This document shows positions 59,580-64,000 of a DNA stretch of 64,000 nt, in pieces (the first letter of the stretch is position 1; every line of letters starts with the position of its first letter). The stretch is from Pseudomonadota bacterium. GTDB taxonomy: Bacteria; Pseudomonadota; Alphaproteobacteria; Rhizobiales; Devosiaceae. The notes below the pieces were generated by a model. The model saw only the letters and a list, made by a program, of their open reading frames with translations. It searched no databases and was not told where the DNA came from. The stretch spans positions 62,001 to 126,000 of the forward strand of contig JAEWBN010000022.1 of the NCBI GenBank assembly GCA_023391095.1, in the 5' to 3' direction. The position numbers were made by a program, and so were the translations under genes.

Positions 59580-61865
59580 TTAAGCAGAAGCCTGCGCCAA
59601 GGTCAGCCGGGCGATCGGAACACGATAGGGTGAGCAACTGACATAATCGACACCGAGGCCCGAAAAAAACTTGAGCGATGTCGGATCGCCGGCATGTTCG
59701 CCGCAGATGCCGATCTTGAGCCCGGGATTCACCGCCCTGCCCCGCTCGATCGCCATGGAAATCATCTCGCCCACGCCCTTTTCATCGATCGAGACAAAGG
59801 GGTCCCGCTCATAGATGCCCTTGCGCTGGTAGGCCGCCAGGAAAGCCGGCGCATCGTCGCGGGAAATGCCGAAGGTCGTCTGGGTGAGGTCATTGGTGCC
59901 AAAGGAAATGAAGTCCACGGCGGCCGCAATGTCGCCCGCCCGCAGGCAGGCCCGGGGCAGTTCGAGCATGGTCCCAAAGGAAAACCGGACCCGATCCGAC
60001 CGCGACAGCCCGGAATTTTCGAGAATGGCGAAGGCGCGCTCTCGCACCCATGACACTTCGGTCGCCGTGGACACAAAGGGCACCATGACCTCCACTGAAA
60101 CCGGTTCGGCCTGCGTTTCGCTGGCAGCCCGCGCGCCGGCCAGCACGGCCTGCAACTGCATCTGCAGGATTTCGGGATAGGTGATGGCCAGGCGTACGCC
60201 GCGGTGGCCGAGCATGGGGTTGATCTCGGCGATGCGTTCGAGCCGCTGGCGCAGGCTGCGCACCGCAATCCCCAGCGAGTCCGCCGTGTCGGCGATTTCG
60301 TCGTCCGTACGCGGCAGGAATTCGTGGAGCGGCGGATCAAACAGCCGCACCGTGACCGGCAGGCCCTTCATGGCCGAAAACAGCGCCGAATAGTCGCCGG
60401 TCTGGAAATCGACCAGTCCCGCAATGGCCCGGCTGCGGGCCTCCTCGTCCTCCGAAAGGATGACGCGGCGCAGCGCCACCATACGCTCGGGCGAAAAGAA
60501 CATATGTTCGGAGCGAGCGAGGCCGATGCCTTCGGCACCAAAGCTCAGCGCCGTCTGGGCCGACTCCACCGTCTCGGCATTGGTGCGCACCTTGATGCTG
60601 CGCGTCGTGTCGGACCAACCGAGCAGCGTGCCGATAGCCCCGCCGATCTGCGGCTGGGCCAGCGGCAGGGTGCCGACATAGACGGATCCGTCGGTGCCAT
60701 CGATGGTCAGCCGGTCGCCCGGGCGGAAATCGCGGTCGCCGATCCGGCACACCATCTCCACAGCGTCGACCGAGAGGTTGCGCACCCCAGCGACACAAGG
60801 CTTTCCGGTAATGCGGGCAATCACGCCGGCATGGCTGGTCATGCCGCCGCGTGCGGTCAGGATGCCGGTCGCCGCCTTCATGCCCTCGATATCGGCCGGG
60901 CCGGTTTCATTGACCACCAGGATGCAATGCTTGCCGCGCGCCCGAAGCCGCGCCGCGTCATCTGCGCTGAACGTGATGATGCCGCTGGCCGCACCCGGGG
61001 ACACGCCGAGGCCGGTGGCGATGGGCAAGGCATCCTCGGGTGATTTCAGCCGGGGATGCAGGATTTGGGAAAGACGCGAGGGGTCAATGCGCGTCACCGC
61101 CGCATGAGGCGTCCAGACACGGCTTTTGACCCGATCCACCGCCGCTTCGAGGTCGGCATTGGGTGATGCCTGGATCGGACGGGCGGAAATGAACTCTACC
61201 CGGCCATTGCGCACGCTGACCAGACAATTCATGTGCCGGCCCGCCTTGGCGTCCAGCATGGCAATGAGGGGTCCAACGCTGTCGGGAAGCCGCGGCAGCG
61301 GACTGCCATTGACGGGTGCCGGGCCCAAGGCTCCGGTGGTGGCGTTGCGGGTCAGGAACTGCTCGATGTCCCCTTCCGCCAACACCTGCACGAGCACGAT
61401 CTGGCGGGCGCGGTCATCCTCGTAGCGGCCCGACCAGGAGCGTTCGGAAAAGCCGTAGCTTTCGAAGGCATGCCGGATGGCGCGGGCAAGCGGGCGCGCG
61501 GGATCGACGGCATCTTCCGGCGCACTGGGTGCCGGGATGGAAAGTCGCGCCGGCATGAGCCCGCTATTGTGATTGGCCGCCGAGGTCCGCACCACCAGCA
61601 GGGGCGGCCGGCCATCCTTGTCGACCAGCTTGAACAGGCAGGCTACCCAGTGGGTCCTCAGCCTGGCGTCGCGCCGGGTCCGTTCGGCCTGCAGTTCTTC
61701 CCAGGCGGCGCGGGTTATGGCGATGGTGGGAACGGTGGGCAACCCGGCTTCGGACACACGGAAAATCCACCGCGCCTTGCCGGCCAGAAGCTTCAGCTGG
61801 CTGGCGCTCAGGTTCGCTTTCCCCATCGCCGGGGCAATCGCAAACATTTCCTGCGCCAAACTCAC
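59580..61865 (-). CDS. PPDK-like PEP-utilising enzyme with shortened N-terminus
   Basis: A 761-aa protein related to pyruvate phosphate dikinase (usually 870-890 aa). The swivelling phospho-His domain is intact (GILTARGGMTSHAGVIARIT, His at about 343), as is the C-terminal PEP/pyruvate barrel with its catalytic Cys (IGICGEHAGDPTSLKFFSGL, about 720), plus EGIGLARSEHMFF and FGTNDLTQTTFGISRDDAP. The N-terminal ~270 residues replace the ATP-grasp domain with a shorter, weakly similar region (PLLVVRTSAANHNSGLMPAR), so ATP binding may be lost. It may act as a phospho-transfer or regulatory enzyme. It diverges from ispH. Confidence 0.8.
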   Translation of the reverse strand: MSLAQEMFAIAPAMGKANLSASQLKLLAGKARWIFRVSEAGLPTVPTIAITRAAWEELQAERTRRDARLRTHWVACLFKLVDKDGRPPLLVVRTSAANHNSGLMPARLSIPAPSAPEDAVDPARPLARAIRHAFESYGFSERSWSGRYEDDRARQIVLVQVLAEGDIEQFLTRNATTGALGPAPVNGSPLPRLPDSVGPLIAMLDAKAGRHMNCLVSVRNGRVEFISARPIQASPNADLEAAVDRVKSRVWTPHAAVTRIDPSRLSQILHPRLKSPEDALPIATGLGVSPGAASGIITFSADDAARLRARGKHCILVVNETGPADIEGMKAATGILTARGGMTSHAGVIARITGKPCVAGVRNLSVDAVEMVCRIGDRDFRPGDRLTIDGTDGSVYVGTLPLAQPQIGGAIGTLLGWSDTTRSIKVRTNAETVESAQTALSFGAEGIGLARSEHMFFSPERMVALRRVILSEDEEARSRAIAGLVDFQTGDYSALFSAMKGLPVTVRLFDPPLHEFLPRTDDEIADTADSLGIAVRSLRQRLERIAEINPMLGHRGVRLAITYPEILQMQLQAVLAGARAASETQAEPVSVEVMVPFVSTATEVSWVRERAFAILENSGLSRSDRVRFSFGTMLELPRACLRAGDIAAAVDFISFGTNDLTQTTFGISRDDAPAFLAAYQRKGIYERDPFVSIDEKGVGEMISMAIERGRAVNPGLKIGICGEHAGDPTSLKFFSGLGVDYVSCSPYRVPIARLTLAQASA

Positions 61866-61967
61866 TGACTAACCGTCCTGTCGAAACCGTGATGGCATAT
61901 TGCCCATGCCCCCTGTCCTCTGCAACAGCACTTGACTTGCCGGGGCCCGGAAAGCATCTCTGCTGGC

Positions 61968-62939
61968 ATGGAAAAAAGGCCGCACCTCGACATTTTGCTC
62001 TGCGCACCGCGCGGATTCTGCGCTGGCGTTGATCGCGCGATTCAGATCGTGGAACTCGCCCTGCAAAAATACGGCGCGCCCGTTTATGTGCGCCACGCCA
62101 TCGTGCACAACAAATACGTGGTCGAAGGCCTCAAGGCCAAGGGCGCGGTATTTGTGGAAGAGCTCGAGGAAATCCCCGATACCGAGGCACCGGTCGTGTT
62201 CTCGGCGCATGGCGTTCCCAAGAGCGTTCCGGCCGAAGCGCGCACCCGCAACATGTTCTTTCTCGATGCCACCTGTCCCTTGGTGTCCAAGGTGCATGTG
62301 GAGGCCACACGGCATTTTGAAGAGGGGCACGACATCGTCCTTATCGGCCATGCGGGCCACCCCGAAGTGGTCGGCACGATGGGCCAGTTGCCGCCCGGCG
62401 CCGTGACGCTGATCGAGACCATCGAGGACGCCAACAGCTTTACGCCGCGCGATCCGGCGACGCTGGCCTTTGTTACCCAGACCACGCTTTCGGTGGATGA
62501 CACCCGCGATATCGTCGCGGCGCTGAAGGCGCGTTTCCCGGCCATTCACGGCCCCCACAAGGAAGATATCTGCTACGCCACCACCAACCGGCAGGAATCG
62601 ATCAAGGCCGTGGCGCCGCTGGTTGAGGCCATGATCGTCGTGGGGTCGCCGCACTCGTCGAACTCCCAGCGCCTTGTCGAGGTAGCCCTACGGTCGGGCT
62701 GCAGAATCGCCACCCTGGTCGACCGGGCCAGCGAGATCGACTGGTCGCTTTACGGCAATATCGCCTCGCTCGGCGTCAGCGCCGGTGCTTCGGCTCCGGA
62801 AAGCCTTGTCGAGGAAGTGATCGACGCCTTCGCTGCACGCTACGAGATTTCCGTGGAGACGAAGACCACCGCCGAAGAAAACATCGCCTTCAACATTCCC
62901 AAGGTTCTGCGCAACCTGGAAGTGGCCTCCGGGCGATGA
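61968..62939 (+). CDS. ispH: 4-Hydroxy-3-methylbut-2-enyl diphosphate reductase
   Basis: A 323-aa [4Fe-4S] enzyme that makes IPP and DMAPP in the last step of the MEP isoprenoid pathway. Cluster Cys residues are in CAPRGFCAGVDRAIQIVELA (about 19), LDATCPLVSKVHVEATRHF (about 103) and EDICYATTNRQESIKAV (about 201). Substrate residues include RHAIVHNKYVVEGLK, GHAGHPEVVGTMGQ and VGSPHSSNSQRLVEVA. I use the ATG at 61968; the frame extends 12 codons upstream. It overlaps the next gene by 4 bp. Confidence 0.97.
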   Translation: MEKRPHLDILLCAPRGFCAGVDRAIQIVELALQKYGAPVYVRHAIVHNKYVVEGLKAKGAVFVEELEEIPDTEAPVVFSAHGVPKSVPAEARTRNMFFLDATCPLVSKVHVEATRHFEEGHDIVLIGHAGHPEVVGTMGQLPPGAVTLIETIEDANSFTPRDPATLAFVTQTTLSVDDTRDIVAALKARFPAIHGPHKEDICYATTNRQESIKAVAPLVEAMIVVGSPHSSNSQRLVEVALRSGCRIATLVDRASEIDWSLYGNIASLGVSAGASAPESLVEEVIDAFAARYEISVETKTTAEENIAFNIPKVLRNLEVASGR

Positions 62940-63463
62940 GCGCGCTGGCCTTGTTTGAAACCGAGCGCCTCGTGCTCTCGGGCTGGCGGCTCGACCAGCT
63001 TGACGACCTGATGGCTCTTCACGGCAATCCCAATATCTCGCGCTATCTCAGCGTCAGCGGCGCCCCCTGGCCGCGCGAGCAGGCCGAGACGGCGCTGCGC
63101 CATTGGATCGAGCTGTTCGAAACCCGGCAACTGGGCAAGCTGCGCCTCACCCGCAAGAGCGACGGGGCCTTTGTGGGCCGGGCCGGCTTTGGCATCTATC
63201 CCCCGACGGGTGAAGCCGAAATCGGCTATGCGCTGCTCGAAGAGTATCATGGCGCCGGCTATGCCAAGGAGGCGGCTGCGGGCCTTCGCGACTGGTTCTT
63301 CGCGAACAAGCCGGACGCACACTTCATCGGCATGGCCGACATCCGCAACGCCCCGTCCCTGGCGGTGCTGGGCAAGATCGGCATGGAAAAGACCCATGTC
63401 GCGCTCGACCACTACGGCATCACCTGCCAGTTCCACATTCTGCGCCGGCCTGCGCATGGCTGA
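62936..63463 (+). CDS. GNAT-family N-acetyltransferase (RimJ/RimL-like)
   Basis: A 175-aa acetyltransferase. It starts FETERLVLSGWRLDQLDDL in RimJ/RimL style; the acetyl-CoA loop region is EIGYALLEEYHGAGYAKEAA and the C-terminal motif is NAPSLAVLGKIGMEKTHVAL. It lies between ispH and rnhA, overlapping both (4 and 8 bp), so it is an operon member. Its target (protein N-terminus or small molecule) is unknown. Confidence 0.9.
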   Translation: MSALALFETERLVLSGWRLDQLDDLMALHGNPNISRYLSVSGAPWPREQAETALRHWIELFETRQLGKLRLTRKSDGAFVGRAGFGIYPPTGEAEIGYALLEEYHGAGYAKEAAAGLRDWFFANKPDAHFIGMADIRNAPSLAVLGKIGMEKTHVALDHYGITCQFHILRRPAHG

Positions 63464-63926
63464 CACGGTCATCATCCACACCGACGGGGCCTGCTCGGGC
63501 AATCCCGGTCCCGGTGGCTGGGGCGCCATCCTCCAGTTCGGCCCCCACCGCAAGGAACTCAATGGCGGCGAGCCGCTGACGACCAACAACAAGATGGAGC
63601 TGACCGCGGCCATCGAGGCGCTGAACGCGTTGACCCGCCCGTGCACCGTCGAAATCCACACCGACAGCCAGTACGTCAAGAACGGGGTCCAGAGCTGGAT
63701 CCATGGCTGGAAGCGCAATGGCTGGCGCACCGCGGACAAGAAGCCGGTCAAGAATGCCGAGCTCTGGCAGGCGCTTGATGAAGCCACCAAGCGCCACGAC
63801 ATTTCCTGGCACTGGGTCAAGGGGCACGCTGGCGACGAACTGAACGAGCGCGCCGATGAGCTGGCGCGCGAGGGCATGGCGCCGTTCAAGGCAAAGAAGT
63901 CCGCAAGTCTGACGCCACCGGTCTGA
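63456..63926 (+). CDS. rnhA: Ribonuclease HI
   Basis: A 156-aa RNase HI that removes RNA from RNA-DNA hybrids. All four catalytic acids are visible: Asp in IHTDGACSGNPGPGGWG, Glu in NNKMELTAAIEAL, Asp in IHTDSQYVKNGVQSW and Asp in DELNERADELAREG; the basic handle (WIHGWKRNGWRTADKKPVKN) is present too. The ATG at 63456 overlaps the acetyltransferase gene by 8 bp. Last complete gene in the window. Confidence 0.97.
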   Translation: MADTVIIHTDGACSGNPGPGGWGAILQFGPHRKELNGGEPLTTNNKMELTAAIEALNALTRPCTVEIHTDSQYVKNGVQSWIHGWKRNGWRTADKKPVKNAELWQALDEATKRHDISWHWVKGHAGDELNERADELAREGMAPFKAKKSASLTPPV

Positions 63927-63957
63927 GCGAACGGTCGCGCCGGCTCTCCCCGGCAAG

Positions 63958-63976
63958 GAGGCGCGTTGCGCGCCTC
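63958..63976. terminator. Hairpin downstream of rnhA
   Basis: GAGGCGCG (63958-63965) and CGCGCCTC (63969-63976) form an 8-bp stem with a three-base loop. There is no T tract, but it lies 31 bases after rnhA and may end transcription on both strands. A minus-strand stop codon at 63984-63986 hints that a convergent gene enters from the right edge, but too little of it is present to identify. Confidence 0.5.
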
Positions 63977-64000
63977 GGCTGCTTCAGGCGGCAGCGCGCT

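Noticed and set aside
63984..64000. A gene entering from the right edge on the minus strand
   Set aside because: Only a stop codon and about five codons are visible, too few to support a call.

Overview
The window looks like chromosome from a GC-rich alphaproteobacterium of the order Hyphomicrobiales, probably Devosia or a close relative. I infer this from the gene families and their order (ispH-GNAT-rnhA, a ugpBAEC-ugpQ operon, a TIGR02301-type protein, a SleB hydrolase, class I chorismate synthase) and from CcrM-type GANTC motifs; no 16S rRNA is present, so genus is a guess.

Layout. Positions 1 to about 32,230 form an accessory region ending at a tRNA-Gln gene. It holds: a FitAB-type toxin-antitoxin pair (226-899); a tyrosine recombinase (1316-2515) with a striking 20-bp-phased GACTC array upstream; an unknown 415-aa protein; a traK/traL/traM-like relaxosome remnant (4107-5692); an Xre/RES toxin-antitoxin pair whose toxin is frameshifted; and a compact cassette of a GIY-YIG/DUF4357 protein, a soluble FtsH-like AAA+/M41 metalloprotease and a tyrosine recombinase (7502-11741). 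A surface-polysaccharide locus follows (12,016-27,864). Its minus-strand operon carries gmd, per, Wzm/Wzt-type ABC export genes, a NeuD-type acyltransferase, two GT4 glycosyltransferases and a WcaJ-type phosphoglycosyltransferase, and points to an (N-acyl)perosamine O-polysaccharide. The operon is damaged: manC, one glycosyltransferase and one gene of unknown function survive only as fragments. Two large plus-strand glycosyltransferases lie beyond a nested insertion-sequence scar. At 27,977-29,037 there are remnants of a second, inverted copy of the FtsH-like/recombinase cassette, cut by an IS256-family element that is itself split by an IS110-family element. An integrase N-terminal fragment next to tRNA-Gln suggests that this tRNA was the attachment site of an integrated element.

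From tRNA-Pro (32,472) on, the sequence becomes ordinary chromosome: a DUF429 protein, a frameshifted RTX protein gene, the glycerol-3-phosphate uptake operon ugpBAEC with ugpQ, topoisomerase IB, bioY, an MBL-fold hydrolase, aroC, a DUF2243 membrane protein, a histidine phosphatase, an FAD-dependent 2-hydroxyacid dehydrogenase, a hemerythrin protein, an SRAP protein, a NUDIX hydrolase, a soluble PAS-PAS chemoreceptor, a dihydroorotase-like enzyme, YgfZ, a YfbR-like HD phosphohydrolase, SleB, a PPDK-like enzyme, ispH, a GNAT acetyltransferase and rnhA. One probable insertion, a ParB-like orphan gene (52,665-53,972), interrupts this block.

The most interesting items are the GIY-YIG/FtsH-like/recombinase cassette with its decayed inverted sister copy, the phased GACTC array, and the decayed operon genes whose translational-coupling junctions remain visible.
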